64,000 nt of DNA from positions 62,001-126,000 of the forward strand of contig CBDDKW010000020.1 in the NCBI GenBank assembly GCA_965230425.1, given 5' to 3'. Below the pieces are notes generated by a model. It had not been told where the DNA came from. It made no database searches and worked only from the letters and a program-made list of their open reading frames with translations. A program made the position numbers and the translations under genes. The stretch's first letter is position 1; each line of letters begins with the position of its first letter. This DNA comes from CBDDKW01 sp965230425. GTDB lineage: Bacteria; Pseudomonadota; Gammaproteobacteria; UBA1113. Shown one piece after another: positions 52,765-61,878 of the stretch.

Positions 52765-53231
52765 AATCTCAGCCTGATAAAGGTTTTATTATTACCTCCT
52801 TAGAAAAACTAGTGGGTTGGGCGCGTACCGGTTCGCTGTGGCCAATGACCTTCGGTTTAGCCTGTTGCGCGGTTGAAATGATGCATTCCGCTGCAGCGCG
52901 TTATGACATCGACCGATTTGGTGTGGTTTTTCGGCCTAGTCCGCGTCAATCAGATGTGATGATTGTAGCGGGTACCTTATGTAATAAAATGGCACCTGCC
53001 TTACGTAAAGTCTATGACCAAATGTCAGAGCCACGCTACGTCATCTCCATGGGTTCCTGTGCCAATGGCGGTGGCTATTATCACTATTCATATTCTGTAG
53101 TACGTGGTTGTGATCGTATTGTTCCTGTAGACGTATATGTCCCAGGTTGTCCGCCCACGGCGGAAGCCTTAGTTTATGGCATTATTCAACTGCAAAATAA
53201 AATTAAACGCACTAACACTCTCGAGCGCTAG
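52755..53231 (+). CDS. nuoB: NADH-quinone oxidoreductase subunit B
   Basis: Carries cluster N2, the last iron-sulfur centre before quinone. The protein has FGLACCAVEMMH (tandem Cys), ISMGSCANGGGYYHYSYSVV and VYVPGCPPTAEAL, supplying all four ligands. ATG 52755 (158 residues) is preceded by AAAGGAGCG and overlaps the nuoA end; an in-frame ATG at 52734 lies deeper in nuoA and is less likely. Confidence 0.97.
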   Translation: MGVESQPDKGFIITSLEKLVGWARTGSLWPMTFGLACCAVEMMHSAAARYDIDRFGVVFRPSPRQSDVMIVAGTLCNKMAPALRKVYDQMSEPRYVISMGSCANGGGYYHYSYSVVRGCDRIVPVDVYVPGCPPTAEALVYGIIQLQNKIKRTNTLER

Positions 53232-53241
53232 GAATTAAGTA

Positions 53242-53952
53242 ATGACGGATATACAGACTTTAGCGGAACAATTACAACAGCGCTTTGCTGATGTGCTGGA
53301 TGCTTGTATTGTCGATCGCTATGAAGTGACCCTCGAAGTCAGTAAAGAAAATTTACGTACATTGTGCATGGCGTTACGCGATGAAGAACAATTCAAGTTT
53401 GAGCAACTTATCGATGTCTGCGGTGTGGATTATCTCGAGTATGGCTTAACTGAATGGGAAACCGATGGTGCAACCCGCAGTGGCTTTGAGCGAGGTGTTA
53501 ACCGCCATGAAAAGCAACGTGTTGTTGACTGGGATAAGCCACGCTTTGCGGCGGTTTATCATTTACTGTCTGTTTCACTGAATCAGCGTTTACGCGTCAA
53601 AGTCTATTTGCCAGAAGATAATCTACGCATTGATTCTGTCATAAAAATTTGGTCCTCCGCAGATTGGTTTGAGCGCGAAGCATTTGATCTCTACGGTATT
53701 TTATTTGAAGGCCATCCTGATCTGCGACGGATTTTGACAGACTATGGTTTTATCGGTCATCCATTCCGCAAAGACTTCCCCTTATCTGGGCATGTGGAAA
53801 TGCGCTATGATGCCAAAGAACAACGAGTGGTCTATGAGCCAGTGCAGATTGAACCACGTGTATTAGTACCCAAAGTCATCCGTCATGATAGTCGCTATGG
53901 CGGGGAAGCGGTACAAGAACAGGTAGAAGAAGGGGCTGGAGCAGATGCCTGA
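53242..53952 (+). CDS. nuoC: NADH-quinone oxidoreductase subunit C
   Basis: Peripheral-arm subunit of complex I, 236 residues. The 30-kDa signature is WSSADWFEREAFDLYGILFE followed by GHPDLRRILTDYGFIGHPFR and KDFPLSGHVEMRYD. It is separate from nuoD here, unlike the fused NuoCD of E. coli, and overlaps nuoD by 8 bases. Confidence 0.98.
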   Translation: MTDIQTLAEQLQQRFADVLDACIVDRYEVTLEVSKENLRTLCMALRDEEQFKFEQLIDVCGVDYLEYGLTEWETDGATRSGFERGVNRHEKQRVVDWDKPRFAAVYHLLSVSLNQRLRVKVYLPEDNLRIDSVIKIWSSADWFEREAFDLYGILFEGHPDLRRILTDYGFIGHPFRKDFPLSGHVEMRYDAKEQRVVYEPVQIEPRVLVPKVIRHDSRYGGEAVQEQVEEGAGADA

Positions 53953-55198
53953 TATCCGTAATTATACTCTGAACTTTGGACCACAACACCCAGCAGCACA
54001 CGGAGTGTTACGTTTAGTTTTAGAATTAGAAGGTGAAGTGATCAAACGTGCTGATCCTCATGTGGGCCTATTACACCGTGCAACGGAAAAATTAGCAGAA
54101 ACTAAACCCTTCAACCAAAGCATTGGTTACATGGATCGTTTAGATTACTGTTCCATGATGTGTAATGAACATGGTTATGTGCTCGCGGTAGAAAAATTAC
54201 TCGGTGTTGAAGCACCCATTAGAGCACAATATATTCGCGTCATGTTTGATGAAATTACCCGCATTTTAAATCACTTACTATGGTTAGGCGCCCACGCCTT
54301 AGACAATGGGGCAATGACGGTATTCCTATATTGTTTCCGCGAACGTGAAACCTTAATTGACTGCTATGAAGCGGTATCAGGTTCACGCATGCATGCTACT
54401 TATTATCGCCCTGGGGGTGTGAATCGCGATTTACCTGATCGCATGCCGCAGTACCAAGCGTCAAAATGGCATAGCCAAAAAGAAATTGATCGCTGGAATG
54501 AATCACGCCAAGGGTCTTTACTAGATTTTCTACAGGCATTTGTTGATGATTTTCCTAAACGTGTGGATGAGTATGAAACTTTACTTACCGATAACCGTAT
54601 TTGGAAACAACGTACCGTAGATATCGGTGTTGTCTCACCTGAACGTGCATTGTCACTTGGATTTACTGGACCCATGATACGTGGTTCTGGTATCGAGTGG
54701 GATTTACGCAAGAAGCAACCCTATGAATGCTATGATCAATTAAAGTTTGCTATTCCTGTGGGTACTAATGGTGATTGCTATGATCGTTATTTAGTTCGCG
54801 TGGAAGAAATGCGCCAATCCAATGAAATTATTCGCCAATGTATTGCTTGGCTACGTGAAAATCCAGGCCCAGTTAAATTAGAAGATCATAAAATTACCGC
54901 ACCTGATCGGGTAGCCATGAAAGAAGATATGGAAACCTTAATCCATCACTTTAAATTATTTACCGAAGGCTATACCGTGCCTGCCGGTGAAGCCTATGCC
55001 GCTGTAGAACATCCTAAAGGTGAGTTTGGTGTGTATATGATTTCTGATGGTGCGAACAAACCTTATCGAGTAAAAGTACGTCCACCTGGTTTTAGCCATT
55101 TGGCAAGTATAGATGAAATGTCTCAAGGTCACTTAATTGCTGATGTGGTGTCCATTTTGTCTAGTCAAGATATTGTCTTTGGGGAGATTGATCGCTAA
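53945..55198 (+). CDS. nuoD: NADH-quinone oxidoreductase subunit D
   Basis: The 49-kDa subunit forming the quinone pocket with NuoB, 417 residues. Motifs are NFGPQHPAAHGVLRLVLELE, DPHVGLLHRATEKLAE, YMDRLDYCSMMCNEHGYVLA, and the C-terminal RPPGFSHLASIDEMSQGHLI and VFGEIDR. The stop codon TAA shares its last base with the nuoE ATG. Confidence 0.99.
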   Translation: MPDIRNYTLNFGPQHPAAHGVLRLVLELEGEVIKRADPHVGLLHRATEKLAETKPFNQSIGYMDRLDYCSMMCNEHGYVLAVEKLLGVEAPIRAQYIRVMFDEITRILNHLLWLGAHALDNGAMTVFLYCFRERETLIDCYEAVSGSRMHATYYRPGGVNRDLPDRMPQYQASKWHSQKEIDRWNESRQGSLLDFLQAFVDDFPKRVDEYETLLTDNRIWKQRTVDIGVVSPERALSLGFTGPMIRGSGIEWDLRKKQPYECYDQLKFAIPVGTNGDCYDRYLVRVEEMRQSNEIIRQCIAWLRENPGPVKLEDHKITAPDRVAMKEDMETLIHHFKLFTEGYTVPAGEAYAAVEHPKGEFGVYMISDGANKPYRVKVRPPGFSHLASIDEMSQGHLIADVVSILSSQDIVFGEIDR

Positions 55199-55692
55199 TG
55201 ACCGAACAGCAACAAGTCTCATTGTCGCAACAAGCTTGCGCAGAAATTGATAAATGGTTAGCGAAATATCCCGCTGATCAAAGACGTTCAGCAGTGATAC
55301 CTGCCTTACATATCGTGCAAAAGGAAAATGGTGGTTGGTTGACTAAACCATTGATTGAAGCCGTTGCCGATTATTTAAGAATTCCACATATCGCAGCTTA
55401 TGAAGTCGCAACTTTTTATTCACAATACGAATTAGATCCCATTGGCCGACATAAAATCGCCGTCTGTACCAATATTTCTTGTATGCTCAGAGGCAGTGAT
55501 GATGTGGTTGATCATTTACAGAATAAATTAGGCATTAAAATGGGTGAAACCACCCCCGATGGTAAAGTAACCCTACGTGAAGTGGAGTGTCTCGGAGCTT
55601 GTGTGAATGCCCCCGTATTGCAATTAGCTGATACTTATTATGAGCATTTAACACCAGCAAAAATCGACGAAATTTTAGAGGGGTTAGATTAA
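55198..55692 (+). CDS. nuoE: NADH-quinone oxidoreductase subunit E
   Basis: The 24-kDa thioredoxin-like subunit binding 2Fe-2S cluster N1a, 164 residues. YEVATFYSQYELDPIGRHKI, CTNISCMLRG (first two Cys) and VECLGACVNAPVLQL (last two Cys) match the family. It is translationally coupled with nuoD and nuoF by one-base stop/start overlaps. Confidence 0.98.
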   Translation: MTEQQQVSLSQQACAEIDKWLAKYPADQRRSAVIPALHIVQKENGGWLTKPLIEAVADYLRIPHIAAYEVATFYSQYELDPIGRHKIAVCTNISCMLRGSDDVVDHLQNKLGIKMGETTPDGKVTLREVECLGACVNAPVLQLADTYYEHLTPAKIDEILEGLD

Positions 55693-56972
55693 TGACAAAA
55701 TTAAATCAAACCTGTTTCAGGACCCTCGATGTTAAAGATTCATGGACCTTAGCGGCCTACGAAAGCCAAGGCGGTTATGCCATGTGGCGTAAGATTTTAC
55801 AAGAACAAACGCCACCAGAAGAAATTATTGAAACGTTAAAACAATCCTCATTGCGCGGTCGTGGCGGTGCAGGCTTCCCAACGGGATTAAAGTGGAGCTT
55901 CATTAAACGTTCAGCGCCTGGCCAAAAATATGTGGTCTGTAACAGTGATGAAGGTGAGCCAGGTACCTGTAAAGATCGCGATATCATGCGTTATAACCCG
56001 CACCAATTAATCGAAGGTATGGCCATTGCTGGTTATGCGATGGGTGCGTCCGTTGGTTATAACTATGTTCGTTGTGAATTTGCTGAGCCAATTGCGCGTT
56101 GTGAAGCCGCATTGGAAGAAGCGCGTGCGGCAGGTTTATTGGGTGAGAATATTCTTGGTTCCGGTTTTGATTTTCAATTACATAATACTATTGGTGCTGG
56201 TGCCTATATCTGTGGTGAAGAAACTGCACTACTAGAATCCTTAGAAGGTAAAAAAGGCCAGCCACGCTTTAAACCACCATTTCCAGCGAATTTTGGTTTA
56301 TACGGCAAACCAACCACCATTAATAATACTGAGACCTTTGCTTCAGTACCGATAATTCTTGAAAAAGGTGGCCAATGGTTTGCAGATTTAGGTTTGCCAA
56401 ATAATGGTGGTACTAAAATATTTTGTGTCTCAGGCCATGTGAATAAGCCGGGCAATTACGAAGTCAGCCTGGGTATGCCCTTTGCTGAGTTATTAGAATT
56501 AGCTGGCGGGATGCGTGATGGTAAAAAATTAAAAGCTGTGATCCCTGGTGGATCTTCAGCGCCGGTGTTACCCGCGGATATTATGATGGATATCACCATG
56601 GATTATGATGCCATTGCCAAAGCTGGTTCCATGCTGGGTTCCGGTGCGGTAATTGTCATGGATGAAACCACTTGTATGGTGAAAATGCTAGCACGTATTG
56701 CACATTTTTATTATGAAGAATCTTGTGGTCAGTGTACGCCTTGTCGTGAAGGCACAGGTTGGATGTCACGCATGTTACATCGTATTTTACATGGCAAAGG
56801 CACGATGCAAGATATTGCAACCTTAGAACGTGTTGCAGGTAATATTAAAGGGCGCACGATTTGTGCTCTAGGTGATGCGGCAGCGATGCCAGTGGAAAGT
56901 TTTATTGAACATTTCCGCGAAGAATTTGTGAATATGGTGAAGGCGAATGTGCAACAGAGTGCCGTAGTGTAG
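55692..56972 (+). CDS. nuoF: NADH-quinone oxidoreductase subunit F
   Basis: NADH- and FMN-binding 51-kDa subunit, 426 residues. SLRGRGGAGFPTGLKWSFIK (FMN/NADH glycine loop), VCNSDEGEPGTCKDRDIMR, GAYICGEETALLESLEGKKG and the N3 4Fe-4S ligands in ESCGQCTPCREGTGWM plus a later Cys (RTICALGDAAAMP) are all present. Confidence 0.99.
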   Translation: MTKLNQTCFRTLDVKDSWTLAAYESQGGYAMWRKILQEQTPPEEIIETLKQSSLRGRGGAGFPTGLKWSFIKRSAPGQKYVVCNSDEGEPGTCKDRDIMRYNPHQLIEGMAIAGYAMGASVGYNYVRCEFAEPIARCEAALEEARAAGLLGENILGSGFDFQLHNTIGAGAYICGEETALLESLEGKKGQPRFKPPFPANFGLYGKPTTINNTETFASVPIILEKGGQWFADLGLPNNGGTKIFCVSGHVNKPGNYEVSLGMPFAELLELAGGMRDGKKLKAVIPGGSSAPVLPADIMMDITMDYDAIAKAGSMLGSGAVIVMDETTCMVKMLARIAHFYYEESCGQCTPCREGTGWMSRMLHRILHGKGTMQDIATLERVAGNIKGRTICALGDAAAMPVESFIEHFREEFVNMVKANVQQSAVV

Positions 56973-56996
56973 TCGCCGTAACGTAGTCATAACTAA

Positions 56997-59411
56997 ATGG
57001 GAAATAGTATGGTCACGATTGAAATTGATGGTAAAAAGCTGGAAGTAGAGCCAGGCTCTATGCTAATAGAAGCAGCAGATAATGCGGGATTTAAAATTCC
57101 GCGTTTTTGTTACCACAAAAAACTATCAGTTGCTGCCAATTGCCGCATGTGTTTAGTCCATGTAGAAAAAGCACCAAAACCATTACCTGCCTGTGCTACA
57201 CCTGTTAATGATGGCATGGTTGTGCATACAGCCAGCCCAGAAGCGATTGCCGCACAAAAGTCAGTGATGGAATTCCTCTTAATTAATCATCCTTTAGATT
57301 GCCCTATTTGCGATCAAGGGGGTGAGTGTGAATTGCAAGATGTGGCCATGGGCTATGGCAGCGATGTGTCACAATTTAACGAAGGTAAACGTGCCGTTGC
57401 GGATAAAGATATTGGTTCCTTGATTGCTACGGAAATGACTCGCTGCATCCATTGTACGCGCTGTGTACGCTTTGGTGAGGAAGTGGCCGGTATTCGTGAA
57501 TTAGGTGCCACCGGACGTGGTGAGCATACTGAAATTGGTACGTATATTCAGCATCATTTAGTCTCAGAAATGTCAGGTAATGTTATTGATTTATGTCCCG
57601 TGGGCGCCTTAACCGCTAAGCCTTCACGTTTTACCGCAAGAGCTTGGGAAGTAGAGCAATTTCCTAGTATTGCTGCCCATGATTGCGTAGGCTCAAACAT
57701 TTATTTACATGCACTACGTAATCGAGTAATGCGTACTGTACCAAAAGAAAATGAAGCTATTAACGAAACATGGATTTCTGATCGCGATCGCTTTAGCTAT
57801 GAAGCTATCAATGCAGAAAATCGTTTACACGTGCCTATGATTAAACAAAATGGTCAATGGCAAGAAACCGATTGGAAAACTGCTTTAACTTATGTGGCTA
57901 AAGTGCTACAAAAAGTCACCGGTGATTTTACTGGTAGCCAAGTAGGTGCTGTGATTTCGCCTAATGCGACTACCGAAGAACATTATTTATTGCAGAAAGT
58001 GATGCGTGGTATAGGCAGCCAGAATATTGACCACCGTCTGCGTCAATTAGATTTTTCTGATCAAGCCCAGGCCCATCTTGTGCCACATTTGGGTACTAGT
58101 TTAGAAGCATTAGAAAAGCAAAATAGTATTTTATTAATTGGTGCTAACGTTCAACAAGAGCAGCCTATCATTGGTCACCGTATTCGTAAGGCCAGCCTAA
58201 AGGGTACCAAGGTGATGAGTATTAATCCTTTAGATTATGCTTTTAACTTTGAACAAGCGCATAAACATATTGTTGCGCCTAGCCAGATGGTGCCAGCAGT
58301 GGCGGGCGTGGCTAAGGCGTTAATTGATGTGACTAATCATGAAGTGCCTGCAGATATTGTTGCTCTGTTGGGTGAGATAACCGCGAGTGAAGTAGAAACA
58401 GCTATCGCTAAGCAATTACAGGCTGATGATAATGTCGCTATTTTACTGGGTGAGCTTGCGCTTAATCATCTAAATGCAGCGCAATTAAAAGGTTTATCAG
58501 AATTAATTGCTAGCATCAGTGGTGCCACAGTAGGGTATTTATCATATGGTGCCAATGCTGCAGGCGCTTGTTTAGCTGGGGCAACCCCACACCGTGGCCC
58601 TGCAAGTGCAAATGTTAGTAAAATGGGCTTAGATGCACGCCATATGTTTGAAAATAAATTGAAAGCCTATTTATTATTTGGCATAGAGCCTGAATTAGAC
58701 TGTGCAGATCCTAGTGCAGCGATGACTGCACTACAGCAAGCGGAAATGAATATAGTTTTTACCACGCATGTGAGTGATACGATGCGTGACTATGCACATG
58801 TAATGTTGCCTATCGCAAGTTTTGCAGAGACCTCGGGTAGCTACGTTAATATTGAAGGTAAATGGCAAGCAACTGAAGGTGCAGTTACACCAGTAGGTGA
58901 AGCGCGACCTGGTTGGAAAGTCTTGCGTGTATTAGGTAATTTATTAAGCTTAGATGGCTTTGAATATGTCTCAACAGCCCAAATACGTGAAGAATTAAAA
59001 CAACGTGTTGAAAGCATGAGCGTACCACAGCATAAATCATTATTGCCTAAGCATTTGGCTACAGCCGTCGAAGGTATTGAGCGGATCAGTGCTTGGCCTA
59101 TTTATCGCAGTGATATCATGGTGCGTAATGCTGCTGCATTACAAGCAAGTGCTACTAATGAGATCGCAGCGATTCGCTTAAATGCAGGTTTAGCGCAAGC
59201 ATTGTCAGTGATGGAAAATCAAAGAATGTCTCTGAATGTGGCCGATCAGGGGTGTGAATTACCCGTCGTCATTGATGAGCGAGTACCGGACAATTGCATG
59301 TATATTGCAGCAGGATTTGCAGAAACAATGAATTTAGGCGCTCAAGTTGGCGCTATTGAATTTAAGGCCACAACGAACCCGTCTACAGCGGGTGAGATTG
59401 AACGGAGTTAA
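56997..59411 (+). CDS. nuoG: NADH-quinone oxidoreductase subunit G
   Basis: The 75-kDa iron-sulfur subunit, 804 residues. The N-terminal 2Fe-2S domain has PRFCYHKKLSVAANCRMCLV and PLPACATPV. 4Fe-4S ligands follow in HPLDCPICDQGGECELQD and MTRCIHCTRCVRFGEE, with VIDLCPVGALTAKPS after. The rest is the molybdopterin-oxidoreductase-like domain without a cofactor role. The later part is diverged and Ala-rich but full length. Confidence 0.98.
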   Translation: MGNSMVTIEIDGKKLEVEPGSMLIEAADNAGFKIPRFCYHKKLSVAANCRMCLVHVEKAPKPLPACATPVNDGMVVHTASPEAIAAQKSVMEFLLINHPLDCPICDQGGECELQDVAMGYGSDVSQFNEGKRAVADKDIGSLIATEMTRCIHCTRCVRFGEEVAGIRELGATGRGEHTEIGTYIQHHLVSEMSGNVIDLCPVGALTAKPSRFTARAWEVEQFPSIAAHDCVGSNIYLHALRNRVMRTVPKENEAINETWISDRDRFSYEAINAENRLHVPMIKQNGQWQETDWKTALTYVAKVLQKVTGDFTGSQVGAVISPNATTEEHYLLQKVMRGIGSQNIDHRLRQLDFSDQAQAHLVPHLGTSLEALEKQNSILLIGANVQQEQPIIGHRIRKASLKGTKVMSINPLDYAFNFEQAHKHIVAPSQMVPAVAGVAKALIDVTNHEVPADIVALLGEITASEVETAIAKQLQADDNVAILLGELALNHLNAAQLKGLSELIASISGATVGYLSYGANAAGACLAGATPHRGPASANVSKMGLDARHMFENKLKAYLLFGIEPELDCADPSAAMTALQQAEMNIVFTTHVSDTMRDYAHVMLPIASFAETSGSYVNIEGKWQATEGAVTPVGEARPGWKVLRVLGNLLSLDGFEYVSTAQIREELKQRVESMSVPQHKSLLPKHLATAVEGIERISAWPIYRSDIMVRNAAALQASATNEIAAIRLNAGLAQALSVMENQRMSLNVADQGCELPVVIDERVPDNCMYIAAGFAETMNLGAQVGAIEFKATTNPSTAGEIERS

Positions 59412-59420
59412 GACCAGATT

Positions 59421-60446
59421 ATGTTGGATACATTATTTGCGTTTATATGGATTATTATTAAGATCCTCATTATCGTTATTCCTTTAATGGCAGCCGTTGC
59501 TTATTTAACCTTGGCTGAGCGTAAAGTAATTGGCTATATGCAGGGACGTATTGGTCCGAACCGTGTGGGTTTACGCGGGATGATGCAGCCTTTAGCTGAT
59601 GCGGGTAAGTTGCTGACTAAAGAAGTCATCTTTCCTAGTAAAGCTAACCGTTATTTATTTATCTTAGCGCCTATTTTAACATTGATGCCTGCACTGGCTG
59701 CGTGGGCAGTGATTCCTTTTTCTCATGGCTTAGTACTGGCGAATATTAATGCTGGCTTGCTATATGCCTTAGCCATGACTTCATTAGGGGTGTATGGCAT
59801 TTTAATTGCTGGTTGGGCTTCGAATTCTAAATACGCATTCTTAGGTGCGTTGCGAGCAGCAGCACAAGTGGTCTCTTATGAAATTGCCATGGGATTCGCT
59901 TTAGTGGGAGTGTTATTAGCAGCCCACAGTGCAAATTTATCTGAAATTGTCATGGGGCAGCAGGGCAGTATCTTACATTGGTATTGGTTGCCTTTATTAC
60001 CTTTATTTTTAGTGTATTGGATTTCAGGTGTGGCGGAAACTAACCGTGCACCTTTTGATATGGCTGAAGGTGAAGCGGAAATTGTCGCAGGTTTCCATGT
60101 GGAATATTCTGGGATGACCTTTGCGGTATTTTTCTTAGCTGAATATGCCAATATGATTTTTATCTCTGCTTTGGCGGCGACTTTATTCTTAGGTGGCTGG
60201 TTATCACCTTTCGAAGGAATACCAGGACTTGAAACCTTATTTGCTTGGGTGCCAGGTATTATCTGGTTCTTTCTCAAGGTAGCATTCTTCTTATTTGTGT
60301 ACTTATGGATACGGGCAACTTTTCCACGTTATCGTTATGATCAAATCATGCGTTTGGGTTGGAAAGTCTTGATCCCCGTGACCTTAGTGTGGATTGTGGT
60401 GGTAGCGCTTGCAATTATGCTGCATGTGCGGCCTTGGTTTGGGTAA
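59421..60446 (+). CDS. nuoH: NADH-quinone oxidoreductase subunit H
   Basis: ND1-type membrane subunit at the quinone entry, 341 residues with about eight helices. Markers are LAERKVIGYMQGRIGPNRVG, LADAGKLLTKEVIFPSKANR, the conserved loop ETNRAPFDMAEGEAEIVAGF and IRATFPRYRYDQIMRLGWK. Confidence 0.99.
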   Translation: MLDTLFAFIWIIIKILIIVIPLMAAVAYLTLAERKVIGYMQGRIGPNRVGLRGMMQPLADAGKLLTKEVIFPSKANRYLFILAPILTLMPALAAWAVIPFSHGLVLANINAGLLYALAMTSLGVYGILIAGWASNSKYAFLGALRAAAQVVSYEIAMGFALVGVLLAAHSANLSEIVMGQQGSILHWYWLPLLPLFLVYWISGVAETNRAPFDMAEGEAEIVAGFHVEYSGMTFAVFFLAEYANMIFISALAATLFLGGWLSPFEGIPGLETLFAWVPGIIWFFLKVAFFLFVYLWIRATFPRYRYDQIMRLGWKVLIPVTLVWIVVVALAIMLHVRPWFG

Positions 60447-60457
60447 TAGGCGATTAT

Positions 60458-60946
60458 ATGAAACGGTTAAAACAGTATGTAAAGACCTTTGTTCTGTGGG
60501 AGTTACTACTAGGTTTAAAGTTGACCTTAAAGTATTTCTTCAAGCAAAAAACCACGGTGCAATTCCCAGAGGAAAAAACGCCAACCTCAGCGCGTTTCCG
60601 AGGTATTCATGCGCTGCGTCGTTATCCAAATGGCGAAGAACGTTGTATTGCTTGTAAATTGTGTGAAGCAGTCTGCCCAGCTTTGGCGATTACCATTGAA
60701 GCTGAGCCTAGAGATGATGGTTCCAGACGTACCACGCGTTATGATATCGATTTATTTAAATGTATTTTTTGTGGATTTTGTGAAGAATCATGCCCAGTGG
60801 ATTCCATTGTGGAAACTCATTTGATGCATTATAGCTTCCAAAATCGTGGCGAAAATATTTTATCAAAACCCATGCTATTAGCCGTGGGTGACCAGTATGA
60901 ACAAGAAATTGCAGAACGGCGCGGCGAAGATGCGCCTTATCGTTAA
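60458..60946 (+). CDS. nuoI: NADH-quinone oxidoreductase subunit I
   Basis: Ferredoxin-like subunit with two 4Fe-4S clusters (N6a, N6b), 162 residues. The ligand motifs are CIACKLCEAVCP and CIFCGFCEESCP, each CxxCxxCxxxCP. An amphipathic N terminus contacts the membrane. The reading frame is open into nuoH, but ATG 60458 gives the standard length. Confidence 0.98.
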   Translation: MKRLKQYVKTFVLWELLLGLKLTLKYFFKQKTTVQFPEEKTPTSARFRGIHALRRYPNGEERCIACKLCEAVCPALAITIEAEPRDDGSRRTTRYDIDLFKCIFCGFCEESCPVDSIVETHLMHYSFQNRGENILSKPMLLAVGDQYEQEIAERRGEDAPYR

Positions 60947-60961
60947 ATCATAGGATAGACT

Positions 60962-61573
60962 ATGTGGGTTGAACAATTAGTTTTTTATGTCTTTTCAGCA
61001 GTATTGATCCTTGCCAGCTTAATGGTGGTGGTGTCACGTAATACGATGAAAAGTGCGCTGTTTTTAGTCTTAGCATTTTTTGCCAGTGCTGTCTTATGGA
61101 TCATGTTGGAAGCTGAGTTTCTTGGTTTAGTTTTGATCTTTGTCTATGTTGGTGCAGTGATGACTTTATTCTTATTCGTAGTAATGATGTTGAATCTGGA
61201 TACAGAGCCGCAAAAACAAGGGATGGTCCGTTATCTTCCCTTTGGTGCCATTATTGTTGCGATGATTGTCGGTATTATGATTTATGCTATTGCGCCAAAT
61301 CACTTTGGATTACTCGCACCGGCTCACCATGGCGCAGGCTATAGCAATATTAAAGCCTTGGGACATGTACTGTATACCGATTATGTGTTCCCCTTTGAAG
61401 TCGCTGCCGTTGTATTATTAGTCGCCATGGTATCCGCCATTAGTTTAACCCATCATGGTAAGCCAAAGCGCAAAACCCAAGATGTACCAGGACAAGTTGC
61501 TGTACAGCCCGAAGATCGGCTACGTGTTGTAGATATGCCTGCCCAGAAGCGTCAAGATAGAGGTGAAAAATAA
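60962..61573 (+). CDS. nuoJ: NADH-quinone oxidoreductase subunit J
   Basis: ND6-type membrane subunit, 203 residues with five helices. NTMKSALFLVLAFFASAVLW, EAEFLGLVLIFVYVGAVMTL and FVVMMLNLD are the family core. The hydrophilic C-terminal tail (residues 165-203) is longer than the membrane core needs. It overlaps nuoK by one base. Confidence 0.98.
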   Translation: MWVEQLVFYVFSAVLILASLMVVVSRNTMKSALFLVLAFFASAVLWIMLEAEFLGLVLIFVYVGAVMTLFLFVVMMLNLDTEPQKQGMVRYLPFGAIIVAMIVGIMIYAIAPNHFGLLAPAHHGAGYSNIKALGHVLYTDYVFPFEVAAVVLLVAMVSAISLTHHGKPKRKTQDVPGQVAVQPEDRLRVVDMPAQKRQDRGEK

Positions 61574-61875
61574 TGTCATTATCTGCTTATTTAATTGTTG
61601 CTGCCATTGTCTTTGGGATCAGTATTGCTGGCATCGTCTTAAATAGAAAAAATTTAATCGTATTACTCATGTGCTTAGAAATGATGCTATTAGCTGTGAA
61701 TCTTAATTTCATCGCCTTCTCGCATTTCTTAAAAGATAATATGGGTGAAGTATTCGTGTTCTTTATTTTGACGGTTGCTGCTGCGGAAGCTGCAATCGGT
61801 TTGGCTATTTTGGTCGTGTTGTACCGTACGCGTAGTAGTATACGCGTGGATGAATTAAATACCTTGAAAGGATAA
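61573..61875 (+). CDS. nuoK: NADH-quinone oxidoreductase subunit K
   Basis: ND4L-type subunit, 100 residues with three helices. The conserved Glu residues in VLLMCLEMMLLAVNLNF and VAAAEAAIGLAILVVLYR are present and take part in proton transfer in relatives. Confidence 0.99.
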   Translation: MSLSAYLIVAAIVFGISIAGIVLNRKNLIVLLMCLEMMLLAVNLNFIAFSHFLKDNMGEVFVFFILTVAAAEAAIGLAILVVLYRTRSSIRVDELNTLKG

Positions 61876-61878
61876 GCC